A stretch of DNA of 64,000 bases from NCBI RefSeq assembly GCF_905220565.1, contig NC_059402.1:8743501-8807500 (forward strand). The letters run 5' to 3'. Positions 9,977 through 22,360 of the stretch are shown here, one piece after another; the stretch's first letter is position 1, and the number at the start of each line of letters is the position of its first letter. Origin of the DNA: Melitaea cinxia (lineage: Eukaryota > Arthropoda > Insecta > Lepidoptera > Nymphalidae). A program made the position numbers and the translations under genes. The notes beneath the pieces were generated by a model. That model worked only from the letters and a program-made list of their open reading frames with translations. It had not been told where the DNA came from and made no database searches.

Positions 9977-12263
9977 TGTTTATATATGGGATTCAAATTA
10001 CAAAGTACCAAATATATAGTTTAAAAAAGGCTTGTAATATTTTTTCATTTCGTTTCGTCACAGTCATCTGGTGGCTTTACTCGAAACATTTATACAAATG
10101 TAGAAGAACCTCATTTTTCCAACCTTTTATGGCATTAAGGCCCTAAGCGATTTACTGCTTCACTTTATTCGGATAATATCCTTAATAAAATTCGTACATA
10201 TCAACAACGAGCTGCTGTGCCGGCGGCTTCAAACGCGTGAACATTAAATGTTTAAAGTTTCTGACTACCTACTACTTTATGATTTTATGATTAAATAAAT
10301 ATTACATGATTGTATATATTCCATTTAAAAATTCGGTTAGGATGTGACCTATACACAAAAAGAATGGTTAAGTAAAACTCGAGAGCTGTTGACTTTTGGA
10401 AATTAAAAAATTGATATTTTATAGTAACAAATGTATTTAGATTTAGAAAAGTTACAGAAAATAATTGATCAAGTTTAATTTCAAATCGCAGTCGCAGATG
10501 ATGGCCCCTATACAGCTAATATATCTGATTTTACATATACTTTAGGCTGTTAGGCAGTTTGTATATAACATTGTTACATAAAAAATTCTAATTTTAAGAT
10601 TCAAGCATTATGTTCTGAGAGACATTCTTAGAAAAACTAATAATATGTAAATTGAAAGGTAGTATTAATTAAGATTAGCACCTAATCATTATATCACAAT
10701 ATTTCAGTTCAAAATATCTCTGAAACTTAATCATTTTCATATATTTATAAGAAATAGAAATAAGATATGTATTGTCATAAATATAAAGTATAATATTTTT
10801 ACTATAAACCAAAGTCAAAATATATTAAATTCAAGTAGGTTGTGCGTCCTCTATACGTGCGCTCGCAAACCGTGCGCAATCTCCAACCGATTTGCCACTC
10901 GACGGTGCGTCGAGCTTTACACTTTAAGTACTTAGCGCGGTAGGTGCGAGTAGTGACAGGTTCTTGACCTACTTATTTGTTTTGAAAATATCATTTTAAC
11001 ACCAACCCTTATGACGTTCTATATCGTTGTTTCAATTATACCGCGTTTTTTTTTTCAAAATTATGAAATAATAAAAGGAAATTAAGGAAATTGATTTAAA
11101 CAAAAGTCTCATTAATTCATTTGTAGACGTAACTTTAAAGTATAATATATAACAATTATACTACTTTTTTACTTTAGGGCTTCGTCATAATTATTTTGAA
11201 TTAAGATTCTTGGCTTTCCCTAGATCTTAGATAGTACAGAGATTTTCGCCAATGTCCGATAATAACTTAGAGCAAAATTAAACTACCGGCTGTTTGCTGT
11301 TCAAATTCCTAAGTTTTTGTAAGCTCGGAGATGTCGAAGCATCATATTGTCACGTTAAGACAAAGATACTGTTCAACATGTAGCAAAAGACGTTACATGT
11401 AGTAATTTTTTCATTAACATTTACCTGCGGTAGGTATTTCTTCGTGTCATTGTATAGCATGTGTGTGTTTTTGTCTTAATCCTCTTATTGAAACTGGTAT
11501 AATTGTAGTAATAACAATGCGAAATTTGAAAAGAACACAAACAAAACTACATAAAAGTAACAAAAAAGTTTTTTGCGATAGCGAAAACGATTTTTTGCAG
11601 CTTCAGAACAAATAAATTTTATCCCTAGAACAACAGATGACAGAACAATGCAGTTAAATACCACGTTTAATGGTAAATTCGAACTCCAAAAGTAGGTAAG
11701 TCCATAAATAGAATACCGGAAGAATAACCAATGTGATAATCAAAACTTTGATTTTTTTACTAAATTTGACTTTTATAAAAAGGAGAAATAATAATTTTTA
11801 TATTTTTAAATATTATTTAATCCCCAAATAACTTCAAAAATAATAATACTTTTAAATTCTATAAAATATAATTGAAAACCTCACAACAAGCCTTGTCGAT
11901 AAATTTGACAGTTATATAATATGATAGCTTGTAACTGATGTAAAGACAATAAAGTATAAGTTTTGGCGAGAAATCTTAAATAGGCTTAAAGGCATATACA
12001 AAAACACACAATAGCAGTTACTTCTATTGAAATCATATTGTGACTATTTTGTACTCATACTATGCAGAGAGTACATATAGATATATACCAAAAATATTAT
12101 TTATTTGGCTCGTGATGTCGTCTACTTAGTAAGGACCCGTTTTACGTTGTTTTAATGATAACCATGTTCTCTTAGAGCGTCGGTGATCATTAATAATTAA
12201 TAATTTACTAAAATAGTTTGTATTTAATAGAAACTTATTATTACTTTAGGAAATCGTTACACT
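9977..12263. other. AT-rich DNA with one GC-richer patch
   Basis: No gene recognised. A GC-richer patch at about 10849-10935 contains a small perfect hairpin (CTCGAC, loop GGTGC, GTCGAG at 10898-10914). A degenerate Helitron-like tip may be present at about 10208-10240 (GAGCTGCTGTGCCGGCGGC). The remainder is unique AT-rich sequence. Confidence 0.35.
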
Positions 12264-13067
12264 ATAATTGTGTTTTCTCGCAAATGATAAAAAACCGACT
12301 TCAATTACGCTGATCAGTAATACAACGTAGATAGACGAAAAATTATGTGGTGTCATGGGACACCAGGTAGGAACGAAGTTCCTTCGGATAGTATAGAAGC
12401 AACACAATTTGAAAAAAAAAATGTTGAATTTTATATATATTTTCTAGTTCTTGATTTTTTTTTTTTTAATTTTGTTGATTGGTTTTTAATTAAGTACATA
12501 AAAGTATTTAGGAAATTTAGTATTTTAGAAAATAACAAATATCGTAAAATAAAATAAATCAAACAAAATAATAATAATAATAATTCAAACTATTAAGTGA
12601 AATAAAAAAAGATGTGTTTTTATTTCTTTTTGTCGACAGTATAAAATTACATATTTAAAAAAAGTTTACTAGTAATATTTTAGTTTTACAAACGTCATAT
12701 TATACAGTCGTGTGACTGATATTTGACTTCCGTTATATATTTTTCTTACGGTTTTAGTATCACATTTTTTTCAGTTCGGTCGCCCAGCCAAATGTCAAGC
12801 CTGCCGTAAGGAACTTCGTTCCAAATAGTCAAGTAAAAACGCATTATTAGGTATAACTCGAAAAGTACTTGTCAGATCATTTTTTCAGATTAAATCTAAT
12901 TGGGACCACATGACAAGCACCATCTTTCAATTAAAAAAATAATCAGAATCAATCCAAACTTGAACTATCGAAATCGGTCCACTCACGATTCGATGATTGA
13001 AGTTCTGAGTTAACATGCATTAAAAATACAATCAATTGAGAATCTCCTTCTTTTTTGGAAGTCGGTT
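12264..13067 (+). repeat. AACCGACTTC-family repeat, copy 2 (interrupted)
   Basis: It starts ATAATTGTGTTTTCTCGCAA, has AACCGACTTC at 12293-12302 and ends GAAGTCGGTT at 13058-13067. After about 12342 the repeat is broken by a foreign segment, and the family sequence resumes at about 12823 with AAATAGTCAAGTAAAAACGC, exactly where other copies continue after GACGAAAAA. With the insert removed, the copy is about 325 bp, shorter than the dimeric copies. Confidence 0.75.
12343..12822. mobile_element. Nested element with 15-bp inverted repeats
   Basis: A 480-bp segment interrupts an AACCGACTTC-family repeat. The words GGAACGAAGTTCCTT (12370-12384) and AAGGAACTTCGTTCC (12808-12822) are perfect reverse complements. 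The right word abuts the host repeat, while on the left about 27 bp (TTATGTGGTGTCATGGGACA...) lie outside it. That leaves the left boundary uncertain, or the element asymmetric. The interior is very AT-rich. The 70-codon ORF at 12345-12557 is not convincing. I infer a non-autonomous DNA element. The superfamily is not determined. Confidence 0.6.
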
Positions 13068-16000
13068 AAAAAGTAACATTTTATTAAAATTTTACTCGAG
13101 GGGTAGTATACTAAGAAAAGATCGGATGTGCTTATAAAACTTATATCATAACAGTCTAACTTTATTTCTACAATTTAATCATCTTAGTTATGTCAACAGC
13201 GAAGTCTATAAACTCTCTCTCTATAATCTCGAGATTGTTGTTAGGGTGACAGCGTACTGAGTAGACAACATTTACGTAGTTGTGAATCTAGTCTGCTAAG
13301 TTTGCTGAATTTAAAGACAATTAAAAGATGGAAATATTATTTCTATTATTAATTTTTATTTAAGAAAGAGTGTATAATATATATTTCATATAAAAGTGTG
13401 TGTGTTCAATTCAAACACGGCAGACTGCAGAAGTGAAACTTCTGAAAAGTAAGCCTACGAGATATTTTTTCACCGAGAATGTAAAATACTCTGCAATGTA
13501 CTCTTATCTTATTCTAATCGAGTTTCAAATTATAACTATTCTAAAAAAAAAAACCCTAAAAAAAGGTAAAAAACCAATTTAGTGTTAATGTTAGAAACAC
13601 TCAAAAAGATTTTAGACAAACTTATAACCTATTGGTCGTTACATTTAAAGGCTTACAACACTGCGAAACAACCGCTATGACTAACAACTGGATACAAGAA
13701 ATAACTGAATACGCTTGGCTTATTTAATTATGATAAAGGTATTTTTTATTTAGACAAACAATTTACCAACATACCATAAAAGTTATTTGTTGAAAACGCT
13801 CCATTTCAAAAAATGTCACATATTTCTGCTATTTATGTACAAAATAAAGCTTTTAGAGCGTTTCAAAGTTTGATACCCTCAAGGTTTTGGCTGTAAAAGT
13901 GCTGTAAAATAGATAAGCAATTTACAATCGCACCTTTGCAACATACTCGTATAGGCTATCTTTATTACGCTGCCAACTATTTTGAGGTGTTTATGTAACA
14001 CTTGATAGTTAGTTATTACTTTTATTCCACTTATCTACTCGTACCTGCTTACCATAAAGCAAAATAAGCGCCGCTAAACAGACCCATTAACATATTTCTA
14101 ACCCTCCTACGCCTGTTTATTATAAGTAACGTACATATGTATATATGTGTATATATCATGTATTTTAATGAACAGTTTGGCATTGTTATTAAGCCTTTAT
14201 GACAGCAAGTCGATACTTTTATCGAGGGGCTAATATTATACTGTTTCATTTTGTTTTCTGTGCCATAGATTATTACTTTAGTAGCGTGTAATCACGATAA
14301 TACGCTGTATCGAAAAGTCGACGAACTTGTCAGTTAACGATAAAATGGTATCATAATTATCTATTTTAATCATCTAAATTACTGGGATTACAAATGCTTC
14401 TTAGAAAAACAGCTTTGATGGTACACGCTTCGCTTTTTAACTCTGGTATTGTATAGTTAATTGTGAAGGGCCATTATGAGAGTTTGATAAAAAAATATTA
14501 CTACTATTTGCGTCATTAAATAAAGTTTTTATAGTATTTAGTTACTCGCTACTTTACTCTTTTTTATTTAACATTAAAATTAATGACTTAAGTTTTATTA
14601 CTGTCCTGTTGAATTTAAACATATTTCATTTGCATGTTTGTGTAAAAACGTAACATAAAAAGTACATAAATCATTTTTACTACAAAACCTTACCCAATAA
14701 TTATTCATGGCAGAATACATAATCATGGTTTTTACTATGACATCCGACAAATGGTTTCAGATTTGGCGAAACGATTTCAATGATTCAAAACGTCATACGA
14801 ACCATCCAACCCCCTCAGTTTTATAAAGATTTACGAGAAGTCTGAAAAGCACATTTTTAGAGTGGCACTTCGCTTAGTGGATATGTGTGTTCGTGAAACA
14901 GGTCGGTAAATAGTCTGCTGATTTAACGTGGCCAGGGAACGTTACGCAAATCAGGAGATAGGAGTTGAGGAACAGTATCAATAACGAAGTACCTAAATGA
15001 ATTTCTCTGACATATTCTAATATACAATATTGCTTATCTTATAAGTAAGCTTTGATTTTGACTTATGACATGATAAAAGTTAAATTTCCCAAAAGGAAAC
15101 GAGAAATGTTTTATTATTCGACTAAAGCCGCTTGCTAAATATTGACTGAAGACGTAATTTATTTATGTCGACTTACTCTAAATTCCTTGAGTATTCCTTT
15201 TATTCCAATAAAAATCATTCTTTTGAATATTTTGTTTTGATACCTTTTATGACAAGAGCGAAGATTGCCTATTTAAAGGAAAATATACACATAATATATA
15301 TTCCTAAGAAACCCCTTTAACGCTATTTAATAAGGTATACATTTTAATACACATACAAATATGCATATTTATATCATAAAATATGACTAAAGAGAAAAAA
15401 ATCTACGCCTAACTTTATCTTTGCTTAAGATCAAATATACGTAGACATATTGCTACATAGACGGTTTAGTTTGAAGTAAAAAATTAATTTATTTATTTTG
15501 TAATTAAAATTTAGAGGAATAACAAATTATGAAAAACCATCTAAATAATAAATATTGTAGCTACAAACTTGGTTTAAAAATTGTTTGCTTCAAAATGTTA
15601 ATTTAATTACGACAAAAACTGAAATAAAAACAAAGCTGCAGCTCAAAAAAAAATTAAAAAAACGTAAAACTACATTTGTTTAAACGGGTCAATATTATTT
15701 TAAATACACGCTTCAGTGCTATTTTTCGGGCATTGGGTGTGACATGCGGTGGTTGTATGGGAATGAAGGCAAAAACCACGGAGATCTAAACCGGACCGCC
15801 TGTCACTACCAACTGCAGATAATATCGCAGAATCCAATTTCGTGGTTTTGTTATCACCGTTAACGCAAATTTAAATCATTTTTCTTTTTTGTAAGCCTTC
15901 CATTATACTTAGTTATAAAATTTTATATCTATATAATCAATCTATTATTTCAAAGTCTATTTTGTATTTTTATATGATCCTGTAATATACAATTTTACAA

Positions 16001-18006
16001 GTAACAGTAAATATATATTAACGAATACAAGAATTTTTTGTATTTATAGGGCTTTTGTTTACTATATATAAACAGGCTTAATTATAATCCATATGCGATT
16101 TAACGGGCATATACTCGCTACCACTGCCAAGTAGTGCTATCATTTGATAATACAGTAACTTGGTAATAAGATTTGAGAAATGAGCGGCGTGTCAGCGACA
16201 CGCTATGGAGCTTGATGAATGATTCCGTAATGCAACAGATCCTTATCTTATAATGAAAAACGTTTAACGTGCCGCGTTTAAACAATATAATCGCAATTAT
16301 CTACATTGTTTCAAGCCCATTTATAGAGCTCAATTGAAGTTTTCTTACTTTATAACTAGTGGTTTTATCGTAGGTACAAAGGTAATTTACTAGTGCGATT
16401 TGTATTACGATTAATTTTACTATAAATACCTCTAAAACATGGACCTTTTCAATATTTTATTCTTAAAAAGTATTTAGTGACTTGGTATAACAATAATAAA
16501 AATAAACAGTTTGCATTTAAAATTTAGAGTGAGCGATATGTGTAATGTCCGTAACGGTAAAAATAGATGATTCAATAAAATATATTATATTATACTCATT
16601 ATGATGGTAATCATGAGTCAGAACGAGAGCTTAATTAACTAGAGTCTGCGAAACTATCACGGAACACCGCGGTCATCTTAATGAATTTCATTTTGATTAA
16701 AATCTCTCGACTTACATAGTTACTGTAAAATGCGGGTAGAATATAATTTCAGTTTTATACGTTTCAACACTTACTGAAACAAATTCGATTAATATTCATT
16801 GATAAGTATAAAAAAGTCTCTAATACTTACTTAGAATTAGATGTCAATCAATTTATAATAACCTTATTTATTTGTTAAAAAAAAACTACAGCTACTTGTA
16901 TTACACATGTTAAGACAATTATTCCCAGTTGGATATAAATTACGAATCTCTGGACTAAAATGAATCAGACTACTCGCTGGTAAATATCATGGAGCTAAAT
17001 TGTTTAAAAAGTTTTAGGGCTACTTTCTTGGTCTTGGTTAGTTCAAAAATATTTTGACAAGATATAATTTAGGACGTGTGACGAGTAAAACGTAAATTAG
17101 GATATATCTAGTTACGCTGATGTTAACTTTTGCGCAACCATTTGCGCTTGATACTGTCTCTGATATGTAGGCTGCATGGCAGACCATAACCTTTACTCCA
17201 GGAACAAGAGAGTTAATTTATCAGATATTACACATACGTCAAACTATCGATAGAAAACTATTGAAACTATATTTAATATTATTAAACATATATAAAAGAT
17301 TTTACAATATAATTAATACATACAGTGTTCCAAAATTAATTCGTGTAGACTGCAATTTCATTTAGCAATTTAGGGCTAAATTTCCCATGCAATATCGCAC
17401 ATAACCGCCGCTCATGAAACATTATGTGGGCATACAAAGGCATTAGATATTTAACCTCGCCGTGCTTGGCTACAAAGCGCCATTCTTGTCCGGATTATAA
17501 TGAGTTACATTGTCGCTACCCGCTACCCGCTACCCGCTACCTGCATACTGCGGCAATTGATGTCCTTTGTAACAAGCGCTGATTTACGTAGCTTTAGCGT
17601 ATTCAGTCTTAAGATATTTGTTTATTAATTATATTTTTCTTTTACAAATGAATAATAGTAGCTGAGTAAAATTATGAATTAAAAAAGCATTTGTATGATG
17701 TATTGTGACGTTACATGAAAAAAGTTTTTTATTATTGTTACTCATAATACGTGAAGTGTTAAATTATAACTAATTTTTTCTTGTATATAGGTATAATAAT
17801 AATTATTTTTTTCCTGCGTTGAATTTATATATTTACTTACTAATTAAATACTTTGTAACAAAATACAATAAACGATAATTACATTGAAAAACGTTTAATG
17901 CTAACAATATTTACCAACCAAAATTGGTGACTTAAGAGAAGGTTTATCTAGAATTTTTTAAATGTTAGTATTTTTAATTTTTCGTCACCATTACGATTTT
18001 TATGAA
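13068..18006. other. Long AT-rich stretch without recognisable genes
   Basis: Nearly 5 kb with no supportable ORF or repeat copy. A 7-bp tandem CGCTACC occurs four times at 17514-17541. GC-richer short blocks at about 15720-15830 and 17395-17560 could be cis-regulatory, but composition alone does not prove it. Confidence 0.35.
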
Positions 18007-18448
18007 ATAATTATGTTTGCTCGCATACTAAAAAAAACAACTTCAATTATATCGACAGCTAACATAACGCAACTAGACGAAAAAATAGTCAAGTAAATAC
18101 ACGTTATCAAAGATTACTCAAAAACTACCAAATTTAAGGCGACCAAAATGTATAACACAACCTAACGTGAACATGTACATACGTAAATACGCACGTAACT
18201 AAAAGTCGACGATCGTCGACGAAAAAAATTCAATTAAACGCATAATAAATTCAAATTAACGCATTATTAGATATAACTCGCAGAGTACTTGTCAGATCTC
18301 AATTAAATTTAAATTGGACCACATGACACGCAACACCTTTCGATAAAAAAAAAACATCGAATTCGGTTCACCCAGTCAAAGTTCTGAAGTAATTTACGTA
18401 AAAAAATACAATCGAATGGAGAATCTCCTCTTTTTTTGGAAGTCGGTT
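18007..18448 (+). repeat. AACCGACTTC-family repeat, copy 3
   Basis: It starts ATAATTATGTTTGCTCGCAT, followed by a one-base variant of the inner terminus (AACAACTTC near 18036-18045). It ends GAAGTCGGTT at 18439-18448. The interior has two degraded modules, one at about 18063 (ACTAGACGAAAAAATAGTCA) and one at about 18213 (GTCGACGAAAAAAATTCAAT). Confidence 0.7.
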
Positions 18449-19611
18449 AATAAATTACAATGGATAGAGTACAAGGATTAACAAATACATATGTCGCCAG
18501 AACCAGAAGAGTCTGGACAAAATTCTGACTATGAGACATATATCTGTCTATTTATAGGAGCCGGAATTGGCAAAATAAGCTTTCCTCATAACCCGATCCT
18601 TTTTCTTAATAGAAAACGAGAGTTTTAGGATTCAAAGACCCATTAATCGGATATTTATTCGGATTTAATACAATATAAAATGTAGGGAAAAACGGTTTTA
18701 AACGTAAAAAGTAAACTATTTAACTACTGTCTTTCGATTGGGATTCCATAATTTTTTAACTTTACCTTAATACATATATTATATTTATATACATATTTAT
18801 TAGTATATTAGTATATGCACAGCGATCGTAAGAGAAATTATACTAATCACTTGTTATGGCCTTTTTTATTATTATATATGATCCGATTCGACATCCGATG
18901 TTTTTACAATAAAACTTATTAATCATAAATAAATCTGTAATAAAGTAGAAACAAAAAAGATACTATTTTAACTCAATGCCAAAATAATATATTTCTAGGT
19001 CGAGGCTTTGAGTATTTTACTAGGGAGAAAAACTAAATTATTGATAACAATTTTAATATTTAAAACACATGTGATTAAAAATTGACTAAAGATTAAATAT
19101 CATACATAAGATTAAATAAATGCCCCACGAGAAAAAAACATGAAACGAAAATGAAATATTTAAAATCCGACACTTCTGTTAAATAAGTGTAATAAACTAA
19201 TAATATATGAAACAAAATTCTTTGAATCGATTATCTTCTTTTTTTAACGTCGGTTAAAATGAATTACGTTTTACAAGTGAAGGTCAAATGTTGTACAGAA
19301 TCCTTAAGAAATTAAAGTGCGAAATGTCTTCGGCGTTGAACGACGTCATATAGTTTTTATGGATGCCTCTTTATGTTACAATGTTCAGGTTTGAATGACA
19401 TTTAACATTAAGGTTTCAAAGAAACTCACATTAATATGTCAAAAGAAGACATTGTTTTAGTATAATTAGCGAGGTTCACACTATTTGTTTCGTAAAATTT
19501 GCTTTAGGAAAGTAGTCTAGTCAACAAATTAAAAAACGAGTTAAATGTTGACAAAGTTACTAAAAATTTGATCCATAGCTCATTCATCATCGTTAAAAAT
19601 TAAGTTACAAA
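18449..19611. other. AT-rich DNA with a solo repeat terminus
   Basis: No gene. At 19225-19257 a sequence like the right end of the AACCGACTTC family (TCTTTTTTTAACGTCGGTTA) is present with no clear left part, so it is probably a remnant of a deleted copy. Confidence 0.4.
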
Positions 19612-20187
19612 ATAATTGTGTTTGCAGGCAAACGAAAAAAAACCGACTTCAATTATATCGACAACTAATACAACGTAGGTAGACGAATAAATAGTCAAGT
19701 AAATACGCATTATCAAAGATCATTCCAAAAGTTGTAATCAGATCTCGATGAAATTTAAATGTGACCACATGATATAAACATCGGCTTTCGATTAAATTAA
19801 AAATCATCAAAAAAAATTTTATCATCAAAAGTTTTTAATTTGACTTATTTCGCTTTTGACGATATTCCTAATAATTTCGGAACACCTGTAAAAAAGTAGG
19901 CAATTATCTAAATACCGATGTTTACTTTATTAATTTTGTATTTGTTGTTGTACTTCTTGTTGGTGTTGACTTATGAATAAATAAATAAACAAAATAAATA
20001 AATCGGTACACCCAGTAAAAAGTTATGCGGATTTTCGAGAGTTTCCCTCGATTTCGCTGGGATCCCATCATGACATCCTGGTTTCCTTAACATGGTACTA
20101 CACCAGGGATATCTCCTTTCCAACAAAAAAAGAATGATCAAAATCGGTTCATAAACGACGAAGTTATCCCCGAACATACATAAAATA
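19612..20187 (+). repeat. AACCGACTTC-family repeat, copy 4 (right end lost)
   Basis: It starts ATAATTGTGTTTGCAGGCAA, with AACCGACTTC at 19641-19650. It carries the same interior as copy 8 (TGGGATCCCATCATGACATC, GATATCTCCTTTCCAACAAA). A foreign AT-rich segment lies at about 19815-20000, and a Helitron-like element begins at 20188. The expected right end (GTCGAATTGAG...GAAGTCGGTT) is not found after the Helitron. Confidence 0.7.
19815..20000 (+). mobile_element. Insertion with (AAAT)n tail inside repeat copy 4
   Basis: About 185 bp interrupt the family sequence between ATCATCAAAA and TCGGTACACCCAG. The insert ends AATAAATAAATAAACAAAAT followed by AAATAAA, resembling the 3' tail of a LINE or SINE. 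The remainder is not recognised. Confidence 0.45.
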
Positions 20188-20395
20188 TCTCTAATATATA
20201 AAATTCTCGTGTCGCGGTGTTTGTAGTTGAACTCCTCCGAAAGGGCTTTACCGATTCTTATGAAATTTTGTGCATATCGGGTAGGTCTGAGAATCGAACA
20301 ACATCTATTTTTCATATCTCTTAGTTGTAGGGGGGGGGGAGATTAGGGGGTTTAATAAGATATATGGCAAAACAACGTTTGCGGGAACAGCTAGT
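20188..20395 (+). mobile_element. Helitron-like non-autonomous element
   Basis: It starts TCTCTAATATATAAAATTCT and ends GCGGGAACAGCTAGT. The conserved inner part includes CTCGTGTCGCGGTGTTTG, GCATATCGGGTAGGTCTGAG and a (G)10 run at about 20329-20340. This is a short lepidopteran Helitron-like family about 200 bp long. It lies within AACCGACTTC repeat copy 4, so it inserted later. Confidence 0.7.
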
Positions 20396-21539
20396 ATATA
20401 TATATATCCTTAAAGAGGGGGACAATTCCAATTTTCATAAACGTGTTAAATAGTTGTATTATTCCTTAATTAAACCAGATTTTAATAGCATAAATTTTTG
20501 TATTTGTAAATTTCATTTAATAAAATAATTTATTCGTCATTTTTCATCAAAAGATTTATTTTATAAAATCACAAATATTTACTTGAAATTATTTTAATTA
20601 TAGTGATATAATATGTTAACTCTATAGCATCGTCAATGAATCACTCGACATTCGTAGCTGTGTTACATCGCTATATAGTAAGTGATACTTGAGATAGAAT
20701 TATTTTGCGGTAAATCGTTTCACTATTAAAGCGATGGAAGGACCAATATCACGGCGTTTTGCAAAAGGATAAAAAGGGAAATAAAGTAACTTGTGTGGCG
20801 GGTTGGTTGCAAGATGCAGAAATCTGTGCGAGGCATGGGCGTGGGTGAACCGGTCTAGACGAGATGAACTTTAAGGATCGGACAAAATAAAATAAACCTC
20901 GATGCTTCGCGACAGCGACCCGGGACGCTGTTCTTAATATCCAATTCTTTGCAAAGGTTTGCGTGGAAAACCATAAATCTTCGTGCATTATATATTAGCC
21001 TATTATTAAGGCAGATAGGTCGTATAATCATCAATTGTTATAATGCAATTATTTATGAAATCACCCCAGCACGACAAAAAAGATGTAAAATTTCGAAGAA
21101 TTGATGTTATTTCATTATGATAGCGCGGTTCCTTAGTAATTTTAATTCTGGTTTGTTTTTGTTTATACATGTAGGTACTACACTACAATCTAAAGACCTA
21201 TTATTAAAATGTAATTAAACAGATGTTTACGTTAGCGATTGTTTCATTAAAATCATTATTGTATTAATATTACCCAAATTTTACAATAGGGACATTATAA
21301 ATTTTATTTTTAGTCCAAATTTAGATTAGAACTTGAAATATACAATATAATTATGTTAATTTTAATATGCATTGTTTTTATCACATACTTCTAACAGATG
21401 TCACGTATCGGGGTAGTTATTTTATAACTAATTTATAATCGTTAATAGCGCTACAAATTCTTAGTCTTCTTTAAACTCCCGAGAGAAAACCTTTAATTTA
21501 CCTTGAGTGGACACAATTGGAAGAAAACACAAGAGAGGG
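20396..21539. other. Mostly AT-rich DNA, possible regulatory block
   Basis: No gene recognised. The block 20720-20980 is GC-richer and has a GC-box-like GGGCGTGGGTG at about 20828-20838. The minus-strand ORF there (20749-20988) has no known motif. Confidence 0.35.
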
Positions 21540-22360
21540 CGTCGCGCCGGATTAGATTAGCGCAGATAAGATTAGTGGCGTCGCAAGCGCGCCGCAGCAG
21601 CCGCCGCGCGCCGTCTGCCATGTGAACCTGCTAATTGCAAGTACCTACCCGAGCACTCGGAATTACCCGCATAGCGGCCAAATGCGACATTTCTCTATGT
21701 GTGTTCCTCTAGATCGCAATCGCTACGAAATGAGTACCGCGGGTCTGCGACCGTGCGACGACGTAGATCGACCATACCTTGGCCCTCGATGAATATTTAC
21801 GAAGGCGATGCTCGAGCCGAGTTTTGCGGGCCGGACTCGGGCGGGGCTGCACCCTAATGCAATGATTCATATTATTCGGTTTGCGGGCGAGTTGAACGTC
21901 TTCCATTATTGTCATTCATCGGAGGAAGTGGGCGGCGAGGGGCGGCGCGGGTGCCGGCGGCGGCCCCCGCGCGCTACGCCGGCACTCAGTCGCTCGCCGA
22001 CACTCTCGCTATTAGTACGCGAGAGCCGCGATGCACGTAGTCTACGCTTGACGCATTCGGTCCGTGTGTGTGTGCCCTCTCGTGATCCGAGGCCGGAGCC
22101 CGATCGAGCCACGTGCAGTGCACCCGGATCCGCATCCAGTGCCACTCGGCAGCTTACAAGCTGCTTCAGGAGCAGTAAACGTTCACGGTGCGGTGCAAGT
22201 GAACTCAGCAACTCGTACGCCGCAGGCGACGGCTCAGCTGACCGGCGCGCCTACTGCCTGCGAACGCACGGTGAGTGCGATCGATCACTGCATGCACGCG
22301 CCCAGAACCACTTTTTGTGTCTATTTCGAGTAGCTCGAGTTAATTTACTACTCGATAAAA
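21540..22360 (+). promoter_or_regulatory. GC/CpG-rich island, candidate promoter
   Basis: An 800-bp block strongly enriched in C, G and CpG stands out from an AT-rich background (GGCGGCGAGGGGCGGCGCGG at about 21930-21949). An insect initiator-like TCAGT lies at 21986-21990. Several overlapping ORFs exist on both strands (190 codons at 21808-22380, 99 at 21912-22211 minus), but they disagree in frame and show low-complexity arginine, serine and proline, as expected of GC-rich non-coding DNA. I infer a promoter with a 5' untranslated first exon of a host gene lying to the right. A TE origin is less likely, as no TE motif is seen. Confidence 0.5.
21988..22270 (+). other. Candidate non-coding first exon with splice donor
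   Basis: It would run from the A of an initiator-like TCAGT at 21988 to ACG|GTGAGTGCG, where GTGAGT at 22271-22276 closely fits a splice donor. The base composition drops sharply to AT-rich about 60 bp after the donor, as expected at an exon-intron border. A short upstream ORF (ATGCACGTAGTC... at 22030) ends in a stop after six codons. No protein domain is visible. The acceptor partner and gene identity are unknown. Confidence 0.35.

Noticed and set aside
17514..17541. Tandem CGCTACC x4 considered as a CRISPR-like or regulatory array
   Set aside because: Units are directly adjacent without spacers, so it is a plain microsatellite.
20749..20988. 79-codon minus-strand ORF in a GC-richer block
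   Set aside because: No domain and no splice or promoter signals tied to it.
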